From Capniomyces stellatus (lineage: Eukaryota > Kickxellomycota > Harpellomycetes > Harpellales > Legeriomycetaceae), in NCBI GenBank assembly GCA_001661515.1, contig LUVW01000025.1, positions 91,394-155,393 of the forward strand: 64,000 nucleotides of DNA, written 5' to 3'. Made by a program: the position numbers and the translations under genes. Positions 1 to 11,400 of this stretch are shown one piece after another (within the stretch, counting starts at the first letter, position 1; each line of letters begins with the position of its first letter). The notes below the pieces were generated by a model. The model ran no database searches. It was not told the origin of the DNA and saw only the letters and a list, made by a program, of their open reading frames with translations.

Positions 1-681
1 GCTGAACTTCTTGACTCCAGAACCCTTGTGATATATTCTCAAAACATATATTTTATTAGCACTTTGTTTGGAAACCAGTTATTCTGGGGTTTCTGATCAC
101 AACCTAATATTGGGCATGTTCAGAGTCCGCATTGAAATGACCACTGTATTGCACCCAAAACGAATGGCTACATTTTATTATTGTTATTGAGGTGGTTATA
201 ATGTTTTTGTCCAGAGCACTGTAATACTAAGAATTGTGGTAATAAAAAAACAATAAATCTTCATTTGGGTCGTGTTTCTTGGTTTCTCAGGAGTAATATA
301 TAGTGATAGACGACAGCGATGATTATTTTCTACCACATGCTCGTATCCATGTTGGCCCGTCCTTACGCAAACTGATTCCCTGCATCAAGGAAAGAGCAGA
401 TTTCAGCGCTTTTGGTCAAAACAGCCAAATCACAATGGTGTATCTCAGCTCAGTGGTTAAATTGATACTGGTAGCCTCGATGATGCCCAGAAACCAATCA
501 ACAGTGTAACAAATAAAGTAGACTCTGCCAGTGTGGTTAGCGATATATATTCAGGCAAATGGAGCTGTACACACTCCAGAGTTTTTGTTGGTCTTGAATA
601 TGGCTATTGAAGGATCAATTTTCAAATTGGAGAGTGGTAGTAGCTCGAGTATAATGAGCAGAGTTTTTTTTTAATAAAATA
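1..681. repeat. 681-bp dispersed direct repeat, copy 1
   Basis: This block recurs in the same orientation at 56830-57510 with a constant offset of 56829. By eye I found one mismatch, at 654 versus 57483. The right boundary is sharp: identity stops after 681. The left boundary is unknown because the window starts inside the repeat. It contains only a 68-codon reading frame with no recognisable domain. I see no terminal inverted repeats and no TG...CA ends, so an LTR or DNA-transposon label is not supported. It may be part of a larger duplicated segment. Confidence 0.9.
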
Positions 682-1717
682 AAATACAAAGATAACAAAT
701 GTCTTGAGGTGCAGGCTGTGTGGTTAGAGTGCCGTGATTAGGTGTACAGGTGTCAATCGAGTAGATCGACCTTAGTAATCCTTTATTTTGATTTACAAGC
801 TGGTTTTATAATTATAACAGGCCTTTATTTAGGGCTTTTGCCCACCCTATCCGGGTTTGTACTGCTGGCATATGTCATCGTTTGTGTTGTGTTTTAGCAG
901 CCAAAACCGTCTCAACGCTTCCTTGCTACTATTGGCTATAAATACAACATATTAAATTACGAGCTTTTTTTTTAACGATTTTCGAGCGATGAAAGATTAT
1001 TAAAGGAATCTTTGGATTTTCTTTTGTTGTGTCCTTACCTGAGTGGAACAGAATTAATTTTTTTCTTGGTCGAATCACAATTTAACAAATTTACTATTAA
1101 AAGTCCAGGCCTGTCCTTTACGCCAATGAACCACCTCGATACTTACTGCATTTCTTCTTTATTTTCTTGACTTTTTTGTTTTTTTATTAGTTGCTAAAAT
1201 CCCATTAGACGCTTTGCGCTCCGTTGTATTATTTTTGTAGGAGGATTGGAATGGCATGGAATGGCTTGATAGGGTTATAATTAGAAACTAAAATTGGGCT
1301 TGTTGGGCTTATTTATCGAATTGGAGTCGAATCTTCTTTAGTTGAATTTCAATCCAAAAGTGTCGAAAGCATCGTTGATTTAAAAATAACAAATCAGTTA
1401 ATAACCAAACCCCAAGTAAATAAAGAGGAAAATGGGAAAATAAAAAGTGGAAAATAAGTTTAGCGATTTTCTGAACATTATCAAGAATACTTTTAAACAC
1501 CTAAAACACATTAAATAGCCAACTATATTACCTGCTCTGCACACAGCTTCTTTGTTGTTTCCCGTTTATTCAAGATAATTTTCTTTTCCAGCTTTTATTT
1601 TTAAATTAATACTCTTTGTCAGATTTGTATTATCAATTAAAAATAAGTCAGAAGGGCAAAGCTTATTTATAACCCTCTTCGCAGCAGAATATCAAGAACA
1701 AACAAATATAAATAAAG
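682..1717. other. Intergenic region upstream of SEC61 gamma
   Basis: This stretch is AT-rich and carries stop codons in all frames; the only reading frames are short. No tRNA-like pair of A and B boxes was recognised. The last few hundred bases presumably contain the promoter and 5' leader of the SEC61 gamma gene. No specific element is distinctive enough to name. Confidence 0.5.
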
Positions 1718-2353
1718 ATGGCCGATCAAGCTCAATCTGCTGAACCAATCTTTGTTTCAATCCCAAAGAACTTTGCTAAAGATGCCGTATGGCTCATCAA
1801 CCGTTGCACTAAACCAACAGAAAAGGGTAAAATATTGTTTACTTACTAGCCGCTACTTGCTTTATAACTTTTAGTCTTTTCTTTGTCCACCAATCTGATG
1901 CTTCAGCTTTCATCTATTTGCCAATTCTCAACCCTAACGCCGTTCTTTTCAACTTGATACAATTTTTTTACCCAATCTACAGAATACGTTCAGATGGCCT
2001 GGGCAATCTCTATTGGATTCTTGATTATGGGATTCGCTGGATACTTTGTCAAGGTAAATATCACAATTTCATTTTTATTTTCTATTTCATCTCTTCTTTT
2101 CCAAGATGATACTTTAAATTTCAACGGCATTAATCCGACCTTATCCTTATATATTTTCCTTCAATCCGCTCTTCTAATAGCTCATCCACATTCCTATCAA
2201 CAACATCATTGTGTAAGTTTTTCTTGTCCAATACTTGATAATTTGTTCCTACCTTTGCTAGCATTTTTGCATATATTTGATGTTACGTTTATGAGATGCA
2301 ATTACCAAAACTAACCATTGCTTTGTTGTTTTTTCTATAGCGGAGGAGCCTAA
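1718..2353 (+). CDS. SSS1: Protein transport protein Sec61 subunit gamma (four exons)
   Basis: This encodes the small tail-anchored subunit of the Sec61/SecE translocon, which moves nascent proteins into or across the ER membrane. I reconstruct exons 1718-1826, 1983-2053, 2181-2212 and 2341-2353; all introns are GT-AG and phases agree. The product is 74 residues, close to the usual 68-80. Family hallmarks are the cytosolic amphipathic part with INRCTKPTEKEYVQMA, the single membrane span GFLIMGFAGYFVK, and the C-terminal signature LIHIPINNIIVGG followed by one extra Ala. The last exon supplies only 13 bases, including the stop. The start is the first ATG after a purine-rich leader ending in AAATAAAG. 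Identification is very secure. Confidence 0.95.
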
Positions 2354-5062
2354 TTGTTTTAACTTTTCTCTCTAGCTAACAAACTTGGATTATAAAATGT
2401 CAATTTTTTTTTGCTTTTTCAAACCCTTTCAATAGCATTTTTTATATTTTCACTCAAGTTATGAATCGATAGACGACTTTTCGTTCTTATTCCTTCCTTT
2501 TAAGGAAAAAAAATTAATAAATATCAGTATTTGTAAACCATACCAAACCAAATCATACTTCTGTAACGATGGAATTTTCGTACCAGTACCTAAACAGGGT
2601 TTTCAAAGCGCCTTTTATATTTTGAGAATGGTGTCGCTGTTCTTAATTACTTGTAGACCGTTTTTGGCAATTTACCTACCCTAATCTGTCCTTATCACCT
2701 CGTTCCTGGGTAACTATCAAAAGCTGTGTTAGTTGTGGGTGAAGGTGGATGGTTATAAGTCTTTCTGGCTTTATATTATCGAACCTGCTGCACCAATACA
2801 TTCAAGTATGACGAGCTACAGTTGGTTGCCACAGAGCAGGGCAGCAGTACCAACTGCTGTGAATGTATATAAGCACTTTGCTGACCAGCGCGCCCAGTCT
2901 ACTGCTGTCCTCACTGTACATATTGATGATTAAAAATATCAAGCGCCAACTCATTTGAAGTTGATACAAGCTCACGCTTTTTACATGGCCGGTTCGTGCA
3001 AAAGCGAGTGAAGCATCGGTAGCGTATCTTTATATCATTGATTGGATGATAGCTATGCAGGTTGGCAAAAGATTCTTGACGCAAAAAAAAAAGACTTTGT
3101 TGTCGGAATTATTTAGTGTACTATTTATAGTGACCAATAGAAGGGTGTTTTGGATGCAAAATTTGGAATCCGTATCACAGTCTGTTGCTGTTGATGATAA
3201 GATCAGCGGTGATATTTTCAATATTTATAATGGCTGCTTCTGTTGTTTACTTTATCTGGTTGCGTTGTTGGTTTCTACTTTGGCCTGCAAGTTTTTTAAG
3301 TCACTATCACCAATAAATGTAACTCGCGTTTACAAATCAAAAGATTGTTGCTGTATTTGTTCTTTTTGCTTTGTTTTGTTCCGTAGTACATGTCAAGGGC
3401 TTTGGTATTAAGTAAAATATCAACCTTTACTTTATACGCTATTGAACGTGCATTACAAATTTACTCGAATTTAGGCGCTTTAATTTTACGTATGTTTAAA
3501 ACTATCTCTGCAGATTTCTTGTTTAGAACCAGTGACAATAAATCGATTGTAGTGCTAATAAGGGCCATGTCCCATTTATCTACTTTCGTTCTTTGTGATG
3601 ACCGCTGGTAAGCGAAATTGACGGCTTTTTACGTTTATCCACATTCGAATGTACAGGGGCACAATACTCAAAACAGCCATCATTTTACTATTGTTTTAAC
3701 ATGCATTAGCTTTTTGTAACAGCTGATTGCCACTCAAATCGAACTTGACTTTCGAAGCTCCCACAACTTGTGCATACCTTTAAATCAATCTTGATATTTA
3801 GCCTAGCTTTAGTTTTGGCTTTAGTTTTGGCTTTAGTTTTGGCTTTAGTTTTGGCTTTAGTTTTGGCTTTAGTTTTGGCTTTAGTTTTGGCTTTAGTTTT
3901 GGCTTTAGTTTTGGCTTTAGTTTTGGCTTTAGTTTTGGCTTTAGTTTTGGCTTTAGTTTTGGCTTTAGTTTTGGCTTTAGTTTTGGCTTTAGTTTTGGCT
4001 TTAGTTTTGGCTTTAGTTTTGGCTTTAGTTTTGGCTTTAGTTTTGGCTTTAGTTTTGGCTTTAGTTTTGGCTTTAGTTTTGGCTTTAGTTTTGGCTTTAG
4101 TTTTGGCTTTAGTTTTGGCTTTAGTTTTGGCTTTAGTTTTGGCTTTAGTTTTGGCTTTAGTTTTGGCTTTTGTAGTTTTAGTTATTGTTATTGTTATGTG
4201 GTTGATTTACTGCTCTACTTGGTTATCCTTCAAGTATATTCGAGTTCAAATGTCAACATTCTTTATTTAAAAATTAATAGCATCTTTTGTTCTGATGTTC
4301 GCTTAGAAAATAAAGCCCGCGAATTAAAATGCGAAACCGTATAGTTTGACTTTTGATTGCAAGCGGGAAACAAAATCCAATTCAATTTAGATAAAACCCA
4401 AATTAACTAGTTAAAAAGAAAATAAAAGGTTTCGAGTAAATTAGTTGTTACTAGGAGTTGGTTTGTTTTTATTTTTAATTTACTCAATTTGTTCTGCCTT
4501 GTTATATATATTTTTTTACGCTTAATTTACAGACTCAATCAAGTTTAATTAATTGGGTTTGGAGTGTTAGTTTGTGTATATCACATTACACTTTCATGAT
4601 AAATCAGAAATTTGCTCAGGTACGTTATTTCAATCCTGTGACAAAAACAAGGCTTTACAAACATTTGTTTTAATTTTTTTTAATCCAGAATTCGCCTTTT
4701 TTTTATTGACAAATTCACTTAATTTTTTACCAACTTTCTTTTAACTTTTGACTTTTATTTATTCAAGTTTAAGCTTGAAACTTTAATTAACATTTCTCAA
4801 AAGTAAATAATAAACAGTAGTTTTGAGGTATATTCTTCTTGTCTCTTTACTCTCAAGTATAATAAAAAAAATTAGGCAAGCAGAACTGATTACATTCAGC
4901 TACATACGCAAAATAATCTACTTGCTGGTATAAGTTGATAAATCATAATATTAAAAGCAAAAGTGTATCAACGGTTTGGGGGTTTAAACTTTTACAACTT
5001 TAAACTCTTTTTTCTAAACTTTAAACCGCAATTATCTAATACGACACAGAATCCTCTAAACA
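2354..5062. other. Intergenic region with minisatellite and a nested inverted repeat
   Basis: About 2.7 kb separates SEC61 gamma from ATG3. Several frames of 60-120 codons exist (for example 3046-3411), but none has recognisable domains or believable splice continuations, and I treat them as chance. The stretch holds the 12-bp minisatellite described separately and a nested inverted repeat near 2799-2868. The final part is T-rich with poly-T runs and serves as the ATG3 upstream region. Confidence 0.5.
3806..4171 (+). repeat. 12-bp minisatellite, about 30 copies
   Basis: The unit GCTTTAGTTTTG is repeated head to tail about 30 times with almost no variation. It keeps one frame open (Leu-Ala-Leu-Val repeats), which creates a spurious 166-codon reading frame at 3770-4270. 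Such perfect homogeneity suggests recent expansion by slippage or unequal exchange. Nothing flanking supports a real gene here. Confidence 0.95.
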
Positions 5063-6062
5063 ATGGCTACGCTAAATTCACTATTCCATGGTGTGAGAGA
5101 ATATTTAAACCCGATTTTGAAAAATTCAAAATTCAAGGAAACAGGTGTTCTAACACCGGAAGAGGTACGCTTATAGAAACCCACTAATTGCAGCGAACAG
5201 AAATTTTATTAGAATCAGATTTACGCATTAATATATTGCTTTCTACTTTTCATTTTATACTTTTTATTTTGTTAAAAAAAAAAGTATATCGAGTGGAGTA
5301 TATTTAACTAATCCGATGCAAACTTTGCTGCTGAATGAATTCCAAAAGTTTATAGCTGCGGGTGACTATTTGGTGTTTAAATGTCCAACCTGGCATTGGG
5401 AAACTGGAGTAAAAAGCAAGAATAAAGATTATTTACCAAGAGAGAAGCAATTTCTGATAACAAGAAACATCCCTTGCCTTCGCCGCGTAAAGCAAATGGA
5501 GCTGGGTGCTGAAAGCGAGAAAACCGATGGAGAATGGGTTTCCACATATGCTGACCATGTACCCGAGGTTGCAAATGAGATCGAGGACATAGTCGAGATA
5601 GAGGAGGACAACCAAAGCTTGGAAGATATTCCAGACATTGAAGACTATTGCAATATTGAGTCTGATGGCGAAGAGGTCCAAGCCACCGTAAATCCCAATA
5701 TTCTACGAACAAGAACATACGACATTAGCATCACCTACGACAAATATTACCAAACACCTCGAGTGTGGCTGTGTGGATATGACGAAGACGGGATCCCGTT
5801 ACCCTCAAAGGACATATTTGAGGATATTAGTCAAGAACATGCCCGAAAGACAGTGACAATTGAGCCTCACCCACACTTGTCAATCCAGCAGGCAAGCATT
5901 CACCCTTGCAAACATGCGAATGTCATGAAGAAAATTATAGAAAGAAGCACCGAAGGTAACCGAGAGGTTAGAGTAGAGCAGTACTTGATTATATTCTTAA
6001 AATTCATCAGCACTGTTCTCCCCACTATAGAATACGACTACACCATGTCATCCGAGCTTTAA
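5063..6062 (+). CDS. ATG3: Autophagy E2-like conjugating enzyme Atg3 (two exons)
   Basis: Atg3 takes activated Atg8 from Atg7 and transfers it to phosphatidylethanolamine during autophagosome growth. Exon 1 is 5063-5164 and exon 2 is 5349-6062; the junction restores the family sequence TPEE-FIAAGD. The product is 271 residues, a little shorter than yeast or human Atg3 because the flexible acidic insert after about residue 90 is compact. The N-terminal membrane-binding helix ([16 protein letters not shown]) is present. The E2 core includes [18 protein letters not shown] and the catalytic cysteine in the HPC motif of [13 protein letters not shown]. The C-terminal block ends in [12 protein letters not shown]-initiated frame starting near 5316 extends into the intron and is not the real start. 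Identification is secure; the acceptor at 5348 is inferred from family alignment. Confidence 0.93.
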
Positions 6063-6392
6063 TTTATTTACCAGTGGTTTTATCATATTATAACTCTGAT
6101 TTTAACTTCTATTTTATCTTCTACTTTAACTTCTACCTTTTTTTTTCACTTTATATCACCAACTACTTTTATATATTCATTTTTTGAACATACAAATTCC
6201 AATCACTTTAAAATAACCTTGGTGGGATGTTTTACTGCTAATTGATGTTCAGGTTATGCCAAAGCACACTAAACCAACAAAAATACTGACAAAGAAAGGA
6301 AAAAGTTGATAAAATTTTCACTAGGGTGCCAAACCTTGTATCAAAAAATAAGCGCCGAGTCTTGTATTGACGAACAGGTACTATCGACTTGA
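6063..6392. other. 3' flank between convergent ATG3 and the orphan secreted gene
   Basis: This is about 330 bases of AT-rich sequence between two convergent genes. It presumably carries both 3' untranslated regions. No gene or structured RNA was recognised. Confidence 0.5.
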
Positions 6393-7370
6393 CTAGATTC
6401 GTATGGTTGCTATTGCGTGCTCAGTTCTTTTCATATATTCCAAATAAAACCTGCTAGAGGTGCCGGTATGCTCAGTCGCATACTTTATTGCAATCAGATT
6501 TCTCAGAAGCTTAAACTTTATCTTGTTATTTTTACTGACTTTTTCCAGCTCAGCTATCGAGTGGCCTTTAGCTCTGATGTACCTCTCACCGCTCATGCCG
6601 TTGTCCAGAATTCTTTCCCTGTGTTCTTGTGCCAGCGCCTTTGCAATTGCAACACTGTCAAATGCATAGTCGTAAGAGCTAAATCCACAGTGTAGATTGG
6701 CTTTATCAATTGACTTGGAAGTATATCCACCAGAGTATTCCCCAATTAATTCTATTTCGGCATTGTCTGCATGTTCAAAATGCGAGATAAGCTTTTTGAA
6801 GCAATTTTTTGCTTCATTGGGCAACTCATCAATAATATTGTTTAATGCGGTTATGACAACATCGTAGTGGTTCTCTTCTTTCAAATACCAGTTTATGTGT
6901 GATCCATACTCTGTTTCAAGCGACAGGGAGTTTAGTACACTGGCAAAGTCAGTTGACAGGTTTTTGCGTTTGTTTGATGCATCAATTTGTATTCTAATAT
7001 AATCACCCAGGTACTCTGCACTAAAGCGTGACTCGATGAACTTTTTAAAAGAGTAGTATTCGGCTATGGCAGCATTCAGGGCGGTTTTGTATACCTCTGG
7101 CAAATTTTGAATCTCAACAATAGCCCTCGAGTTAAACAGGTGGCACATTGCATCTAAATTGTTTGCTTTATGTCTGGCATCAATGTTACTGATACTCATA
7201 GTACAAACTCGAAGCGCATCTACCACATTGACAAAAACCAGCCTGATCTCGTTATCCGTGCTGTTGGCACAAACTTGCGGTATCAGCAAACCTTTGGCAA
7301 ACATATAGTTTATGCTTGTCAAAAAGACCAATGTCAAGAGCTTGGAAATCAAGGCGTTGAGTATGGGCAT
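6393..7370 (-). CDS. Orphan protein with N-terminal signal peptide, 325 aa
   Basis: I do not recognise this family. Translation from the ATG at 7370 gives 325 residues. The first about 25 form a typical secretion signal: a hydrophobic stretch around LLTLVFLTSINYMFA followed by Lys-Gly. The remainder is predicted mostly helical by composition, with four or five scattered cysteines and no obvious transmembrane span, so a secreted or lumenal location is likely. The C-terminal third contains a basic block (KVSKNNKIKFKLLRNL). An in-frame TTG two codons upstream is not preferred over the ATG. It runs convergent with ATG3. No introns are needed. The long intact frame supports coding, but the function is unknown; a fast-evolving secreted effector or housekeeping lumenal protein are both possible. 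Confidence 0.7.
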   Translation of the reverse strand: MPILNALISKLLTLVFLTSINYMFAKGLLIPQVCANSTDNEIRLVFVNVVDALRVCTMSISNIDARHKANNLDAMCHLFNSRAIVEIQNLPEVYKTALNAAIAEYYSFKKFIESRFSAEYLGDYIRIQIDASNKRKNLSTDFASVLNSLSLETEYGSHINWYLKEENHYDVVITALNNIIDELPNEAKNCFKKLISHFEHADNAEIELIGEYSGGYTSKSIDKANLHCGFSSYDYAFDSVAIAKALAQEHRERILDNGMSGERYIRAKGHSIAELEKVSKNNKIKFKLLRNLIAIKYATEHTGTSSRFYLEYMKRTEHAIATIRI

Positions 7371-8483
7371 TTCCAAAGTAATTTAATGTCAGCAATATAA
7401 ATGAATTCAGTTTTTTTTAAAGTCGGTACAACTAAATTGGCCGATATTTGGTGAATTATCATTACTTTTGAAAAAATAAAGTTGAAGATTATTGTCAAGG
7501 TACCATATCATTGTTTATATATATATTACTTTAAATTTATAAAAGTTTGATTATAGTTTCCAAGACCATACTAGTTCTATTCAAACATAAATACGGGCAT
7601 GGCTGAGATACGCAATGTTATACATAAATGTATCTTTAGCCTTTCTAAACGGATATTTATTATGCTGGCCGGAATTTCACATACTTGATTATATTTATGT
7701 ACAGAATATTCCCTTTTTTTTGGTTGGAGTGGGTGTCTTACACAAATTTGGTTTAATTTATTTATTTATTGAGTTAAGTTATTGTTGACCTCAAAACAGA
7801 GTATATACTCTAATAACAACCAAATGTTCTCAATCGAGGCGAACTGAAAATATATTTTTTGAGTAGAAAATCTAACATAGATTCCTGTATGCACAAAGCT
7901 ACATTGGGAATAGTTCCTTATCATTGCACAGAAAGCAGAACAATAACACACATGATATTTCCGGATTGTAATGTGTTTATGTTGACGGAATCAATGACAA
8001 ATTGGATTCAACGAAAATGTAGGCAGCTAAACATGGTTAGTGCAGAGGTACAGGTTTTGTGCGTCTAAAAGTGTGTTTTATTGACATAAAATTGGCTGAG
8101 GGTATCAGAAATAGAACAAGTAACTGAATAACAGAGTTTATTTAGAGCAGACTTGCTGAAAATAAATGGAGTACAGTAATAGAACAAATAAACAAATAAA
8201 AATAGCCAATGAACACCAGATTAGCAAACAAAGATATGGTTGGTTGAGAAGTAGCAATATCAATAAAAACACTAAAAGCGGAAAATTAAAATAATTGTTT
8301 TAAACATGACTGAAACTTGAAAATCGAAGGAAAGAGAGAAAGAGAGAGGGAGAGAGACAAATTTTATAACTGAGAGGCGAGGTTGGCAGTAAAGTGTAGA
8401 TATCCTAATTGTGTAAAGTAAACAGAGCAAATAAAGACAAGTGAAAAAAAAAAACAAGACACGAGAAATAAATAAATAGTAAA
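7371..8483. other. Divergent intergenic region
   Basis: About 1.1 kb separates the divergent starts of the orphan secreted gene and the MRC1-like gene. It should contain both promoters. A purine-rich GA stretch lies at about 8330-8356. Only short frames occur, none convincing. Confidence 0.5.
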
Positions 8484-11400
8484 ATGGGCTTTGAACTCGG
8501 TGTATCAAAGATACTAGGGTACGAAGAGCAGATGAATGAGGATATAGCGGACGGGTTGCTGGATGAAATGAGCGTTGAAGGCGAAAAAAGTAGTGATAGG
8601 AAATTAACAGCAAAGAATGGAGAATTAAACGAGGTGGGCAAGGAAAGAATGGAGGTTGATGTTGGCAAAGAGGAGGGGAATTGGGAAGATAATTTTGTAT
8701 TTGATCAGAACAGTGAAGATGAGGCTAGTGAAAAAAAGGAAAAGGCCGTGTATAAAGGTGTGTTGCTAAAAGAAGCAGGGGACGAGAACAAGGAGAGAGC
8801 AAAGAATAAGGAGACAAGGACAGGCAATAAGTTTTTGTTGGGAGATTTGATGGGCGATAGTGATAGTGATAGCGAAAATGATTCAGAAGACGGGTTTAGA
8901 GAATTTGAGAAGATTGAAATGACAGAGGGTAGAGGAGTAGAGGCAAAGCGAAGCGAAATGTGTGTTGAAACAGGATTAGAGGGCGAGGAGAGTTGTTTGA
9001 AGAAAGGTGGTGGAATTGAATTGGCAATGGAGTTGAAAGAGAATAAGAGTAGGAAGGTGAGCTTTGGAGCAGATACGGGGAAAATGAATGAGAAATATGT
9101 TGGTTATGGTAAAGGGGAAGTGGTAGCGAATATATCTATGCTGGAAAGTGGAGCAGGTACTTTGAATGTAAATAGAAGCAGTTTGGTTTCAAAGGCTGTA
9201 CTGGCGTCAGAAAGCAAATACAAGGAGAGTATACGGGAAATAAGTGGAAAAGAGAAAAAGGCTGAGAGTAGCGTAGAGAAAAGTGGGGGAGGGTATGTGA
9301 GTAGAATGATGGGCAATCCTGACAAAGACAGAGCTTTTGGGAGTCTTGAAGTGGGCAGGGAAGATGTGCTGGAAGAGAAAAGAGCGGGTATAAATGACGT
9401 TGGGGAGGGCAAAAGAGGGCTGCAAGTGGTTATTGAAAGTCGGGAAGACATGAGAGGGGATTTAGAGAGGGTGGGAGGAAACAAGGGTTTGAGGGAGATG
9501 CAGCTGGAGCTGGAGATGCTAAGAGAAGACCAGAGTGAGATGGAAATGGAAGGGGCTATTAAACCGCGGAATAGAGCAAGGGGAGGGGCGAGCAAGAAGG
9601 CGCTAGAGGAGATGGAGAAGGAAACAGACAGGTTGCTGAGAAGCTCGGTGGTATCGTTAGAGCCAAGAGCAGATAAAAAGTCGATGTCTTGGCTAAAGGA
9701 CAGGCTGAAAAGCCGAAAGGCACAAAGAGAAAGACAAATTAGTGATCAGAATGAAGAGAGTGGAGGCGTGGAAGATGGAAAAGGAGCAGTGGATATAGAA
9801 CAGGAAAAGAAGCAAGATAAAGAAGCAAAATCAGGGAAGGTGGAGACGTTCAGTATTGGAGAAGGGGAGGAGTTGATTGAGCTGGAGATAGTCGATGAGC
9901 TACAAGGAGCATTTCCAATAGAGTATAGCACGTATAAGGAAACAGGAAATAAGAAGATGCTAGATGGGCCAAGTGGAGAGAAGTGGAGAGCCAACAAAAG
10001 CATAGAGGAGAGAAATACCGAGATTGACGGGGAGATGGAGAAGCAGCCGAAAAAGTGGCTGGAGTCGCTTTTGAGCAAAGGAAATACAGAGATTTTGACA
10101 GGGGAAAACGATATGAAAAGCAGCAGGAGAATGGAGATTCAGGGGTCAAAAGGGCTCAAGAATCTGAGCGCGGCGCTGTGGGAAGTAGTGATGTCGCAAT
10201 CACAAGCACATCTACAACAGCAGCTGGGAGGACATAAACAACATGAGGACAAGACAAAGCTGGAACGTGTTGACAACGAGTCTCATGAGGTGGCTGAGCT
10301 GGAGATTGAGGAAAAGAGTAGAGAGGGTAGGGATGGTGAAGATGAGGATCTGGAGATGGATATTGGGGATGAGGAGAATGAATCGAAATCGGAAAACATG
10401 ACTAGTAGAACCAATGTTACGTATGGGGCCAATAGGAGTGCTGAGGTTAAAACAGCCGAGGACAAGAGTAAGAGTAGACAAAGGGAGCTGGAGGAACAAT
10501 TGATGTTTGAAGGAGATGTTGATAGCGAGGAGGAGTTGATCAGAGGCGATGACTGGGGCTCAGACTCGGAACAAGATTTAGAACAAGATTTAGAACTAGA
10601 GAGTGAAGCGGTAAAAAAGAAGAGTGATGAGCAAGTAGGAGACGAGGAGACAGCAATAGTAATCAAGAGAAGGGCTGGACGGAGAAAAGCAGTGATTGAA
10701 GATGCCAGCGAAAGCGAAGAGGAAGAAAGCGCAGATGGTTTGAATTCGCAGAATGATTACTACCAAAACGGAACAGCAGAGTTTGACCAAGACCTGATGA
10801 ACACCCAGGATTCACTGTTGCTTACCCCAGAAATCTCGCAAACAAACAGCGGGCCATTTACCAGACCAGAGCAAAAAATACAGGCCAGTCAAAGGTTTCA
10901 AAGCAACAAAAGTGGGGATCTGGAGCTAGAGCAGCCAAACAACAGGGCAAGTCAGTCACAAAACCAGGCGGGGATGACAATGCCAACTCAGATACTTACT
11001 GACCAAGGTGGTATGCCATCACTAGTGGCTAAACAGCTGGACGGCAGCCAGGACAAAGGCGGGCCTAAATTGGTTAGAAAGACACGGCAGTTGGTTCGAC
11101 GGGCCGACCTGGTTGAAGCAGAGCAAAAATCAGGGTCAGAAAATGGGTCAGATTCAGATTCAGATTCAGAGTCAGATTTAGAGTCAGATTTAGAGTCAGA
11201 TTTAGAGTTAGAACCAGGCCAGAAAGTTGGCTCACTAAACAAAGTTTTTGATTTGAAAAAGAAAGAAAAACAGAGAATCGACAACAAGACAAAGTTTTCT
11301 AAAATGAAGGATCTGATTCAGCTTGAAGCAGAGCTGGGGAGCGATGAGGATGAAGGAGGAGTTGAGGGGGGAGTTGACAAACATCAGACTTTGCTCAACC

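Noticed and set aside
1..681. Solo LTR of a retrotransposon
   Set aside because: No TG...CA termini, primer-binding site or target duplication could be seen; left end is outside the window.
682..780. Possible tRNA-like segment near 710-770
   Set aside because: No proper B box (GGTTCGAANNCC) and no plausible acceptor stem were found.
3770..4270. 166-codon frame of Leu-Ala-Leu-Val repeats
   Set aside because: It is entirely produced by the 12-bp minisatellite; flanks have no start context or domain.
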